Source of the DNA: an uncultured Eubacterium sp.
GTDB taxonomy: Bacteria; Bacillota_A; Clostridia; Lachnospirales; Lachnospiraceae
Length of the DNA stretch: 5,356 nucleotides
Assembly (NCBI GenBank): GCA_947653505.1
Contig: CANTHI010000286.1
Location: forward strand, 1 to 5,356
Direction: 5' to 3'
Shown: one piece after another, positions 1 to 5,356 of the stretch
Layout: every line of letters starts with the position of its first letter
How positions within the stretch are numbered: position 1 is the stretch's first letter
Position numbers and translations under genes: made by a program
The notes under the pieces: model-generated
Told to the model about the DNA's origin: nothing
The model's input: the letters and a program-made list of their open reading frames with translations, nothing else
The model's database searches: none

Positions 1-30
1 CGACGAATCCGTCTTATTGTTCTCTGCCAT
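1..30 (-). CDS. Start of a further gene, 5' end only, unidentified
   Basis: An ATG at 30 opens a frame MAENNKTDSS that runs off the left edge. AGGAAG lies nine bases upstream, inside the AraC-like stub, so translation could begin here. The start overlaps the last 17 bases of the stub in a different frame. Ten hydrophilic codons are too few to name a product. Confidence 0.45.
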   Translation of the reverse strand, partial: MAENNKTDSS

Positions 31-115
31 GTGCCGCTTCTTCCTTTCCTTCAAATACAAACAGTTTAAACGGCAGATCTTCATTGGGCAGTACAAGCTC
101 ATGCCTAAAATCCAT
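14..115 (-). pseudogene. 33-codon ORF resembling the N-terminal stub of an AraC-type regulator
   Basis: The frame starts three bases after the regulator's stop, with a strong AAGGAG nine bases upstream lying inside the regulator's last codons. It encodes MDFRHELVLPNEDLPFKLFV continuing FEGKEEAAHGREQ. The first 25 or so residues, through FEGKE, look like the opening of clostridial AraC-family regulators with an N-terminal cupin domain, which continue with a stretch such as KHWHRSxEIF. Here that stretch is missing in all three frames and the ORF ends at TAA (16-14). The simplest reading is an AraC-type gene cut down by deletion, its intact translation start kept. A genuine short peptide coupled to the regulator is possible but less likely. 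The AraC likeness is from memory of family sequences over a short stretch. Confidence 0.5.
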
Positions 116-118
116 TGA

Positions 119-832
119 TCAGGACTCCTTTTGCATTATTTTATCCAGCTGATCCTGTACAATCCGGTAATGCTTGTCAAATGCTTTCATAGCTGCCTGT
201 AAATCCTTATCGATTAACGCATGATAAAGCGCCCAGTGGGAACGTCTTAACAACTCTGCCCGCATTTTATTCATCAGTATTCTGGTCCGAAAATTTTCAA
301 TAAACTGATCCATCAGGTTATATAGCATGGAATTATATAAAATCAGCATCCGGTTATGTGACGCACTTACCAGCTTATGATGAAACTGCGCATCCAGCTT
401 TGCACTTTCCTTCGAACTCATCGGCTCATCCATTTTCAACAGAATCTGACGCATCTCTTCCAGCTCTTCTGGCTGTGCAGTCTCGATTGCCAGCCGGACA
501 GCCGCATACTCATACCCGATTCTGATATGAAAAATCTCAGCAGAATCGATTTCCATCAGGGCCATAACCATATTGACCGATTTCAGCATATATTCCATCG
601 GATCGCACCGGACATAGTTACCGCTTCCCTGCATGCACTCAATCAATCCTGTGATCTCCAGCATATGCATCACTTCCCGGATCGAATTGCGGCTGACACC
701 AAGCTTTTCAGCAATTTCCCTTTCCGTCGGAATCTTATCATTTATCTTTAATTCTCCGGACATAATCTGTTCAGAAAAATAATGAAACACATATTCATAT
801 GTCTTTTTACCATTTAACTTTGAATGATCCAT
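119..832 (-). CDS. FadR-type GntR-family transcriptional regulator (FCD domain)
   Basis: This is a DNA-binding regulator of the FadR subfamily, probably a dimer, with a ligand-binding FCD domain; relatives respond to lactate, glycolate, gluconate and similar acids. From the ATG at 832 it has 237 residues, normal for the family. The winged helix covers about 10-75, with the recognition region PTEREIAEKLGVSRNSIREV at 35-54 and the wing GLIECMQGSGNYV at 62-74. The FCD helices span about 95-225. Candidate metal or effector ligands are Asp147 and His151 (DAQFH), His199 (SHWALYH) and His221 (KHYR), the expected D-x3-H...H...H pattern. The start is uncertain: 832 has GGAAAG ten bases upstream, while in-frame ATG 877 and TTG 904 would add 15 or 24 residues and lack a ribosome site. 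It follows larA after the palindromes and is the likely controller of the ETF/dehydrogenase/racemase genes, by inference from context only. Confidence 0.92.
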   Translation of the reverse strand: MDHSKLNGKKTYEYVFHYFSEQIMSGELKINDKIPTEREIAEKLGVSRNSIREVMHMLEITGLIECMQGSGNYVRCDPMEYMLKSVNMVMALMEIDSAEIFHIRIGYEYAAVRLAIETAQPEELEEMRQILLKMDEPMSSKESAKLDAQFHHKLVSASHNRMLILYNSMLYNLMDQFIENFRTRILMNKMRAELLRRSHWALYHALIDKDLQAAMKAFDKHYRIVQDQLDKIMQKES

Positions 833-881
833 TCTTATATCACTTTCCGCTTTTCCGATTTTAACGTTATGAACCATTTTA

Positions 882-908
882 TTACAATCGGGGGCAATTT
901 GCAAGCAT
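882..908 (-). CDS. Possible eight-codon leader ORF (MLANCPRL) before the regulator
   Basis: The minus strand reads AGAGGAATATAAGATG, giving a good ribosome site eight bases before an ATG at 908. The frame reads MLANCPRL and stops at TAA (884-882). Four bases later comes an ATG (877) in the regulator's frame that has no ribosome site of its own. This could be a leader peptide whose translation feeds the regulator by coupling. It could also be chance, or the trace of an old frame change at the regulator's 5' end. Confidence 0.3.
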   Translation of the reverse strand: MLANCPRL

Positions 909-928
909 CTTATATTCCTCTTCCCTGG

Positions 929-970
929 GGAACTGTATGCAAATAACTTAAAGTATTTGCATACAGTTCC
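929..970. repeat. Perfect AT-rich palindrome, 17-base arms, 8-base loop
   Basis: The arms at 929-945 (GGAACTGTATGCAAATA) and 954-970 (TATTTGCATACAGTTCC) are exact reverse complements around ACTTAAAG. Only one base (971) separates it from the GC-rich palindrome, and both span 42 bases. It ends about 20 bases before a possible leader ORF and about 95 bases before the likely start of the FadR-type regulator. It could be a second RNA hairpin or a DNA operator for a dimeric regulator; the half site TGTATGCA is in the size range of GntR operators. Neither role is demonstrated. Confidence 0.85.
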
Positions 971-971
971 T

Positions 972-1013
972 AACGCAGCAGACCAGCCGGATGTACGGCT
1001 GGTCTGCTGCGTT
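972..1013. repeat. Perfect GC-rich palindrome, 18-base arms, 6-base loop
   Basis: The arms at 972-989 (AACGCAGCAGACCAGCCG) and 996-1013 (CGGCTGGTCTGCTGCGTT) are exact reverse complements around GATGTA. It lies 78 bases past the larA stop, where an operon terminator is expected, and would form a very stable RNA hairpin. On the minus strand it is followed by AGGAACTG, not a T-run, so it is not a textbook intrinsic terminator. It may block 3' exonucleases and protect the larA transcript, or terminate with help from a factor. Confidence 0.85.
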
Positions 1014-1039
1014 TCGGAGTTGAATCATGTTTGGTTGTA

Positions 1040-1068
1040 TGTATATACAGATAAACTGCCTTGTGGAA
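1040..1068 (-). promoter_or_regulatory. Weak candidate promoter for the regulator gene
   Basis: On the minus strand TTCCAC (1068-1063) and TATACA (1045-1040) are 17 bases apart and resemble -35 and -10 boxes, at four and five of six matches. The -10 overlaps a ten-base palindrome, TGTATATACA (1040-1049). If used, transcription would start near 1033 and run through both palindromes before the regulator. Matches this loose occur by chance in AT-rich DNA. The rest of the 905-1090 intergenic region shows no better promoter. Confidence 0.22.
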
Positions 1069-1090
1069 GCTTATCGATATATCTGTTATT

Positions 1091-2380
1091 TTATTCGTGC
1101 GGTTTTTGCACCATGACAGAAACGCCATCCGGAATAATGGCAATATGGGCATCGCGCCCCTTTTCCTGCAAAGCCATCTCCAGTGCCTCATTGACATCAG
1201 ACGCTGTCTGAAATCCCATTTCCTGCGCCATGCTGCGGTATTTTTCACACATGACATATATGACTTTGTGATGCATCAGAATACGGCTCTGGATCTGGTA
1301 TTCCCATTGATCCGGTCTGGTCTTGTCCTGTGGAACTTTTAATATCTCTTCCATCAGCGCCTTAGGACTTTCACAGTTTTTCAGAGCCTGATAAAATCCC
1401 TCTCCCCCATGCCCGTCTCCACAGGCCGCTACCATAATAATCATGCCGCCATCTTTACAGGCTGCTTCCGCGGCTGTCATGCCTTTGACAGACTGATACA
1501 TATTCTGATCCAGTGGATATCCCCCGTTTGTAGATATCGCGATATCTGCCTGCTTTTCCGGTGTTACCTGACAATACTGCCGGAGGAACCGGCAGCCGGC
1601 GGCATGTGCTTCTGCAGCGCTGCCGGCTACCGCATGGACTACTTTTTTATCTGAGTCAATGACCACATTTACAATATATGCCAGCTTCGCCATCTGCGCT
1701 GCCGCAAGCATATCCTTATGAATCGGATTCTGCTCCAGGATTCCTGTACGGCTGTAAGGAGAATCAATAAACGCCGAGCAGTGGTTTCCAAGCACTGTTA
1801 CCCTGCTGGACACTCCTGGCAGCACACTTTTTCGTCCGCCGGAGAAGCCCGCGAAAAAATGCGTCTCAATAAATCCCTCACTAACCAGCAGATCCGCCCG
1901 TGCGGCAATCTGATTCACCAGCAGCGGCGCGCCGGACGGAAGCGTGCCCAGATTGGTCATCGCTTCCATATCCGAGCTGTCATGTACAACGATTTTTTCC
2001 TGACGAACGATCTCTTCCCCAAATTTACCTGTAAGCTCTTCCTTTGTCGTCGCTCTGTGAAATCCGGTTGCAATCAGAAGCGTAATATCTGCCTGTGGAT
2101 TTCCTTTCTGGATCTCCTGCAGCATAAACGGTATGATATGTCTGCTTGGAACAGGCCTTGTGTGATCGGAACAGATGATCACCACCTTTTGTTTTCCTGC
2201 TGCAAGTTCTGAAAGCTTTGGCGAACCAATCGGATGCGCCATCGCTTCCCGCACAATCTCATCCCCGCTCTTCCCGCTTTCCGGCATTGCCGCGATCGCA
2301 GATTCCAGAATCTCATAATCCAGCGTCTGATCCAGATGCAGCACCATACCATCTCTGGAATATGGTAGTTTTATATTCAT
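1091..2380 (-). CDS. larA: LarA-family nickel-dependent 2-hydroxyacid (lactate) racemase
   Basis: LarA enzymes racemise lactate or related 2-hydroxyacids with a nickel pincer cofactor (NPN) covalently held by a lysine; they act in the cytoplasm. The protein has 429 residues, a full family length. The N-terminal domain carries SDHTRPVP (Asp72, Arg75) and ATGFHR (His108). The active-site core holds THFFAGFSGGRKSVLPG with His174 and Lys184, and GNHC with His200. The C-terminal domain contains NGGYPLDQNMYQSVKG (Gln296, Lys299) and AACGDGHGGEGF. The first six of these residues fall at the same numbers recalled for the Lactobacillus plantarum enzyme, and Gln296/Lys299 are one residue off, so the catalytic set looks complete. 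The start is the ATG at 2380, eight bases after GAGG; an in-frame GTG at 2389 lies inside that ribosome site. Several LarA relatives use malate, phenyllactate or other hydroxyacids, so lactate is likely but not proven. The cofactor genes larB, larC and larE are not in the window. Confidence 0.92.
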   Translation of the reverse strand: MNIKLPYSRDGMVLHLDQTLDYEILESAIAAMPESGKSGDEIVREAMAHPIGSPKLSELAAGKQKVVIICSDHTRPVPSRHIIPFMLQEIQKGNPQADITLLIATGFHRATTKEELTGKFGEEIVRQEKIVVHDSSDMEAMTNLGTLPSGAPLLVNQIAARADLLVSEGFIETHFFAGFSGGRKSVLPGVSSRVTVLGNHCSAFIDSPYSRTGILEQNPIHKDMLAAAQMAKLAYIVNVVIDSDKKVVHAVAGSAAEAHAAGCRFLRQYCQVTPEKQADIAISTNGGYPLDQNMYQSVKGMTAAEAACKDGGMIIMVAACGDGHGGEGFYQALKNCESPKALMEEILKVPQDKTRPDQWEYQIQSRILMHHKVIYVMCEKYRSMAQEMGFQTASDVNEALEMALQEKGRDAHIAIIPDGVSVMVQKPHE

Positions 2381-2385
2381 AAAAG

Positions 2386-2392
2386 TCACCTC
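2386..2392 (-). promoter_or_regulatory. larA ribosome binding site
   Basis: The minus strand reads TTTTTGAGGTGACTTTTATG. GAGGTGA lies before the ATG at 2380 with a normal spacing of eight bases from GAGG. The in-frame GTG at 2389 is part of this element and so cannot be the start. Confidence 0.75.
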
Positions 2393-2409
2393 AAAAATTC
2401 CTTTTGTTT

Positions 2410-2442
2410 CCGGTACCGCACGAAATCTTTGTGCCGTACCGG
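2410..2442 (-). repeat. Inverted repeat / hairpin between the dehydrogenase and larA
   Basis: Twelve-base arms at 2410-2421 and 2431-2442 pair at 11 of 12 positions around a nine-base loop. On the minus strand the arms read CCGGTACGGCAC and GTGCGGTACCGG, with one G/G mismatch. It starts 16 bases after the dehydrogenase stop and ends about 30 bases before the larA ATG. The stem is followed by AAACAAAAGG, not by a T-run, so it is a poor intrinsic terminator. It could partly reduce read-through, protect the upstream mRNA end or guide RNA processing between the ETF/dehydrogenase part and larA. Confidence 0.6.
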
Positions 2443-2458
2443 CCCAACGAAACTGCTG

Positions 2459-3601
2459 TTATTTCACGCCCATCCATCCGGCAATGACCATCATCTGTAC
2501 TTCTGAAGTTCCTTCATAGATCTCTGTGATTTTGGCATCACGCATCATTCTTTCTATTGGATAATCCCTCGTATAGCCATATCCACCGTACAGCTGCAGA
2601 CAACGGCGTGTAACATCTGATGCATTTCTGGCGGCTACCAGCTTTGCCATTGCCGCTTTGTGGGAAAATACTTCATGATCATCCTTTGCACATGCTGCCT
2701 GATAAACCAGCAGCTTTGCAGCCTCTGTATTTGCCTTCATCTGCGCCAGCTCAAACTGTGTATTCTGGAACTGGGACAGACGGCGTCCGAACTGCTTTCT
2801 TTCCTGCACATATTTTATCGTTTCTTCAATCGCTCCTTCTGCAATGCCGACAGCCTGAGCCGCAATGCCGACACGGCCGCCGTCCAGCGTCATCATCGCA
2901 TATTTAAAGCCTTTGCCAAGCTCGCCAACCAGATTTTCTTTTGGAACAATGCAGTCTTCAAAGATCAGCTCACAGGTCGAAGAAGCCCGTATTCCCATTT
3001 TATCCTCATGCTTTCCAATCGAAAATCCCTGAAATCCTTTCTCTACAATAAACGCTGAAATACCTTTGGTGCCCTGCGATTTATCGGTCATCGCCAGCAC
3101 AAAAAATACATCTGCCGCGCCCGCGTTTGTAATAAAAATCTTGGACCCGTTTAATACCCAGTGATCCCCTGCATCTACTGCCACCGTCTGCTGTCCGGAA
3201 GCGTCTGTACCTGCATTCGGCTCCGTCAGCGCAAACGCACCCAGCCATTCTCCGGAACACAATTTTGGCAGATACTTTTTCTTCTGCTCCTCAGATCCAA
3301 ACTGATAAATCGGTGTACAGCACAAAGAAGTATGTGCAGATACAATCACACCAGTCGTTGCGCAATATTTGCTCAGTTCTTCCACGGTCTGGATATATGC
3401 CAGCGTGTCCATTCCGGAGCCGCCATACTCCTCCGGAAACGGGATTCCTAAGAGTCCCATTTCCGCCATCTGCTTCACATTGGCCATCGGAAACTCTTCC
3501 GTCTTATCAATCTCTGCTGCCAGCGGCTTTACTTCGTTCACTGCAAACTCATGTACCATCTCAAGTATATCCTGATGAAATTCATCCTGTTTAAAATCCA
3601 T
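2459..3601 (-). CDS. Short-chain acyl-CoA dehydrogenase (butyryl-CoA dehydrogenase / enoyl-CoA reductase type)
   Basis: This flavoenzyme interconverts an acyl-CoA and its trans-2-enoyl-CoA, exchanging electrons with the ETF encoded just upstream. The protein has 380 residues, the full length of the family. In order: N-terminal helical domain (about 1-115, with EVKPLAAEID and FPEEYGGSGMD), the first family signature ALTEPNAGTDASG at 124-136, the flavin-contact stretch KIFITNAG at 154-161, GIRASST at 203-209, LDGGRVGIAAQAVGIAEGA at 239-257, RKQFGRRL at 268-275 and the second signature QLYGGYGYTRDYPIERMMRD at 336-355. The catalytic base is expected at Glu363 in IYEGTSEVQ and is present. Sequence style is very close to clostridial Bcd. 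The start at 3601 has GGAGG eight bases upstream; the TTG at 3607 would leave only two bases. Placement after etfBA and before the racemase leaves open butyryl-CoA dehydrogenase or acryloyl-CoA reductase; the exact substrate is not readable from motifs. Confidence 0.95.
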   Translation of the reverse strand: MDFKQDEFHQDILEMVHEFAVNEVKPLAAEIDKTEEFPMANVKQMAEMGLLGIPFPEEYGGSGMDTLAYIQTVEELSKYCATTGVIVSAHTSLCCTPIYQFGSEEQKKKYLPKLCSGEWLGAFALTEPNAGTDASGQQTVAVDAGDHWVLNGSKIFITNAGAADVFFVLAMTDKSQGTKGISAFIVEKGFQGFSIGKHEDKMGIRASSTCELIFEDCIVPKENLVGELGKGFKYAMMTLDGGRVGIAAQAVGIAEGAIEETIKYVQERKQFGRRLSQFQNTQFELAQMKANTEAAKLLVYQAACAKDDHEVFSHKAAMAKLVAARNASDVTRRCLQLYGGYGYTRDYPIERMMRDAKITEIYEGTSEVQMMVIAGWMGVK

Positions 3602-3609
3602 CACCAAAT

Positions 3610-3614
3610 CCTCC
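3610..3614 (-). promoter_or_regulatory. Ribosome binding site fixing the acyl-CoA dehydrogenase start
   Basis: The minus strand reads ACGGAGGATTTGGTGATGG. GGAGG lies eight bases before the ATG at 3601. The in-frame TTG at 3607 and GTG at 3604 are too close to be used, so the protein starts MDFKQDEF. Confidence 0.8.
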
Positions 3615-3676
3615 GTTTCTTTCTATATTTTCACATTCAGTACCCTTTTCAAAATGAACGCCTGTTTTTCTTATGC

Positions 3677-4684
3677 TTATGCTTTTCCTGCCTTAAAGGC
3701 TTCTGTCATAGCCGGAATGACTTCATTCAGATTGCCGACTATCCCGTAATCTGCCACATCAAAAATCGGCGCATCCGGATCTTTGTTTACCGCAATGACT
3801 GTATCAGATCCTGAAATACCTGCCAGATGCTGGATCGCACCAGAAATGCCAAATGCGAAATACAGCTTTGGAGCTACTGTCTTGCCAGACTGGCCGACCT
3901 GATGTGCATGCGGCATCCATCCGGCATCTACAACCGCGCGGCTGCAGCCTACCGTAGCTCCCAGTACCTGCGCCAGCTCCTCCAGCAGCTTAAAGTTCTC
4001 CGCGGAGCCTACCCCGCGCCCTCCGGATACGATAATTTCTGCCTCCTCCAGATTCACTGCTTCTGCCACTTCATTGACGCGTTCTACAAGCTTTGTACGA
4101 ATCTCGTCACTGGCTGTATGGATCTCTTCTCTGATAATTTCTCCGGTACGGCTTTCATCATAAGCTCCTTTTTTGAATACACCCGGACGTACCGTACCCA
4201 TCTGCGGACGATGCTCCGGACACATAATGACTGCCATTAAGTTACCGCCAAAGGTTGGACGCGTCCATGCAACGTGTCCGGTTTCCGCATCAATATCAAT
4301 CGCCGTACAGTCTGCTGTCAGACCTGTTTTCAGACGGCAGGATACCCTCGGGCCCAGATCCCGTCCGTTATTGGTTGCTCCAAGCATCAATGTTTCCGGT
4401 TTGTATTTTTCTACCAGCGCAGTCATCGCTTTTGCAAAAGCATCCGTCGTATAGTATTCGTATTCCGGCCCGTCTACGATAATCGCAGAATCAGCCCCAT
4501 AGCAGATCGCATCCTTTGCCACTGCTTCGATATCTTTGCCGATGACAACCGCTACAAGCGGACATCCTTTCTGGCTGGCCAGTGGTTTTGCCGCGTTTAA
4601 CAGTTCATAACCGACATTTTTCGCTTTTCCGCATTCTGTCTCAATGAATACCCATATATTTTTATAATCGTTCAACTGACTCAT
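3677..4684 (-). CDS. etfA: Electron transfer flavoprotein alpha subunit
   Basis: This is the FAD-binding partner of EtfB, 335 residues, a normal length for a plain EtfA. The N-terminal domain (about 1-200) begins YKNIWVFIE and carries the typical [13 protein letters not shown] stretch at 101-113. The C-terminal FAD domain holds [11 protein letters not shown] at 221-231, SRAVVDAGW at 248-256, GQSGKTV at 264-270, the ETF-alpha signature [13 protein letters not shown] at 274-286, NKDPDAPIF at 300-308 and ADYGIVG at 311-317. All expected flavin-contact motifs are present. There is no N-terminal ferredoxin domain of the kind seen in some longer lactate-type EtfA proteins. The start is the ATG at 4684, six bases after an AGGAGGGG ribosome site that overlaps the etfB stop codon; the etfB-etfA gap is 12 bases. 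Whether this ETF is electron-bifurcating cannot be settled by eye, although its best likeness is to ETFs that serve clostridial butyryl-CoA dehydrogenase. Confidence 0.96.
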   Translation of the reverse strand: MSQLNDYKNIWVFIETECGKAKNVGYELLNAAKPLASQKGCPLVAVVIGKDIEAVAKDAICYGADSAIIVDGPEYEYYTTDAFAKAMTALVEKYKPETLMLGATNNGRDLGPRVSCRLKTGLTADCTAIDIDAETGHVAWTRPTFGGNLMAVIMCPEHRPQMGTVRPGVFKKGAYDESRTGEIIREEIHTASDEIRTKLVERVNEVAEAVNLEEAEIIVSGGRGVGSAENFKLLEELAQVLGATVGCSRAVVDAGWMPHAHQVGQSGKTVAPKLYFAFGISGAIQHLAGISGSDTVIAVNKDPDAPIFDVADYGIVGNLNEVIPAMTEAFKAGKA

Positions 4685-4690
4685 ATTCTG

Positions 4691-4698
4691 CCCCTCCT
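4691..4698 (-). promoter_or_regulatory. etfA ribosome binding site overlapping the etfB stop
   Basis: The minus strand reads TAGGAGGGGCAGAATATG. The AGGAGGGG element shares its first bases with the etfB TAG stop and lies six bases before the etfA ATG. A ribosome finishing etfB would sit on this site, a usual way to keep the two ETF subunits in equal amounts. Confidence 0.85.
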
Positions 4699-5356
4699 AT
4701 AACAACTTTGCTTCATCTAACAGCCTGATTACTTCTTTTGCAGCCTCCTGCGGCTCCATACCTGTCAGTTTTACTCCGTTTTTCTCACGGACTGGCGTAA
4801 ACGTCTTTTTCACTCTTGTCGGAGACCCCTTCAGGCCGCATTCCGCAAGATTAATGGATGGAATATCTTCTTCCGACAAAACCGGAATGTCTTTTTTCTT
4901 TGCAGCCAGTTTACTCTTAATGGTAGGATAACGCGGCTCATATGGCAGCTTTACGACCGTTACAACAGCCGGCAGCTTTGCAGAGATCATATCATAGCCG
5001 GAATCATGCTCCCGTTTAACCTGAACCTCTCCATCCTTTTCGATAATATCCAGTGCGTATGTAATCTGCGGCAGATCCAGATGCTCGGCTATTTCCGGTC
5101 CCACCTGCGCGGTATCTCCGTCTGTTGCCTGTTTTCCACAAAGGATCAGATCAAACTTTAATCCTTCTTTTTCTTCTACTGCCCTGATTGCCTCTGAAAG
5201 AATATAACTCGTAGCAAGCGTATCCGAACCTCCAAAGCTTCTGCTGGAAATTAAATAACCCGCATCTGCCCCGACAGACAGACATGACCGGATCGCTTCT
5301 TTTGCCTGTTTCTGCGGCCTGTTCCGCCAGTCCAACGACATCGTCGTTGAATTTCC
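4697..5356 (-). CDS. etfB: Electron transfer flavoprotein beta subunit (5' partial, possible frameshift near its visible start)
   Basis: EtfB pairs with EtfA to form the cytoplasmic ETF that carries electrons between the acyl-CoA dehydrogenase and other redox partners. The reading frame is open to the window edge, with 219 codons visible; EtfB proteins are usually about 260 residues, so the N-terminus is outside. Numbering from the in-frame ATG at 5341, the family hallmark CGKQATDGDTAQVGP sits at 68-82 (nucleotide-binding segment), KLPAVVTVV at 122-130, EPRYPTIKSK at 135-144 and GLKGSPTRVKKTF at 169-181. The segment AKEAIRSCLSVGADAGYLIS followed by FGGSDTLATSY is typical of clostridial EtfB. 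Upstream of it, however, the usual MGPxQ step is absent and the in-frame residues DWRNRPQK look foreign (see findings). The internal ATG at 5341 is therefore not a credible start. The stop codon overlaps the etfA ribosome site, implying translational coupling. Identity is secure; integrity of the N-terminal part is not. Confidence 0.93.
   Translation of the reverse strand, partial: GNSTTMSLDWRNRPQKQAKEAIRSCLSVGADAGYLISSRSFGGSDTLATSYILSEAIRAVEEKEGLKFDLILCGKQATDGDTAQVGPEIAEHLDLPQITYALDIIEKDGEVQVKREHDSGYDMISAKLPAVVTVVKLPYEPRYPTIKSKLAAKKKDIPVLSEEDIPSINLAECGLKGSPTRVKKTFTPVREKNGVKLTGMEPQEAAKEVIRLLDEAKLL

Noticed and set aside
972..1013. Classical rho-independent terminator after larA
   Set aside because: The hairpin is very strong but has no T-run on the minus strand, and only TTTC on the plus strand, so it is listed as a palindrome instead.
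970..1257. A minus-strand open frame of 95 codons spanning the larA 3' end and the intergenic palindrome
   Set aside because: It lies in another frame of larA, which has complete family motifs, and runs through the GC-rich palindrome; it is a shadow frame.
2381..2389. Earlier GTG start for larA at 2389
   Set aside because: The GTG is inside the ribosome site, and starting at 2380 aligns the catalytic residues with the known numbering.
3602..3607. Earlier TTG start for the acyl-CoA dehydrogenase at 3607
   Set aside because: It leaves only two bases after GGAGG; the ATG at 3601 has ideal spacing and matches the family's MDF start.
377..4600. Several plus-strand open frames of 68-164 codons opposite the minus-strand genes
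   Set aside because: They overlap well-supported minus-strand genes along their length, have unlikely compositions rich in Cys, His, Arg and Ser, lack credible ribosome sites and show no recognisable motifs.
3677..4684. EtfA as the ferredoxin-fused form found in some lactate ETF complexes
   Set aside because: No CxxCxxCxxxC iron-sulfur motifs occur and the length is that of a plain EtfA.
1..5356. CRISPR array, transposon ends, tRNA or rRNA genes
   Set aside because: No spaced direct repeats, transposase-like frames, cloverleaf patterns or rRNA-like stretches were seen by eye.

Overview
The window looks like a stretch of an anaerobic low-to-mid GC Firmicutes chromosome, most likely class Clostridia (Lachnospiraceae-like). 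The reasons are strong GGAGG-type ribosome sites, the close resemblance of the flavoprotein trio to clostridial butyryl-CoA dehydrogenase and its EtfB/EtfA, and a nickel-dependent LarA racemase next to it. The organism assignment is an inference from protein style only. All supported genes lie on the minus strand, so transcription runs from high to low coordinates.

In transcription order: etfB (cut by the right edge, 5356 to 4697), etfA (4684 to 3677), an acyl-CoA dehydrogenase (3601 to 2459), a LarA-family 2-hydroxyacid racemase (2380 to 1091), a 186-base intergenic region with two abutting perfect palindromes, a FadR-type GntR regulator (about 832 to 119), a 33-codon ORF that looks like the N-terminal stub of an AraC-type regulator (115 to 14), and the first ten codons of a further gene (30 to 1). 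Gaps between the first four genes are 12, 75 and 77 bases, which suggests one operon.

Working model: EtfB/EtfA pass electrons to or from the acyl-CoA dehydrogenase, which interconverts a short-chain acyl-CoA and its 2,3-enoyl-CoA. LarA interconverts the two enantiomers of lactate or a related 2-hydroxyacid. Together they fit either a lactate-use cluster (as in lct-type clusters with FadR regulator, EtfBA and LarA) or an acrylate-type / reductive 2-hydroxyacid pathway in which the dehydrogenase acts as an enoyl-CoA reductase. The FCD-domain regulator, whose family often senses small carboxylic acids, is a natural candidate controller. The missing steps (CoA-transferase, 2-hydroxyacyl-CoA dehydratase, lactate dehydrogenase, permease) are not in the window, so the choice cannot be made here.

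No CRISPR array, transposase, tRNA or rRNA was seen. The most unusual signals are the twin 42-base palindromes, a possible frameshift in etfB at the right edge, the AraC stub and a possible eight-codon leader ORF ahead of the regulator. I see no clear evidence of a wholly new biological system.
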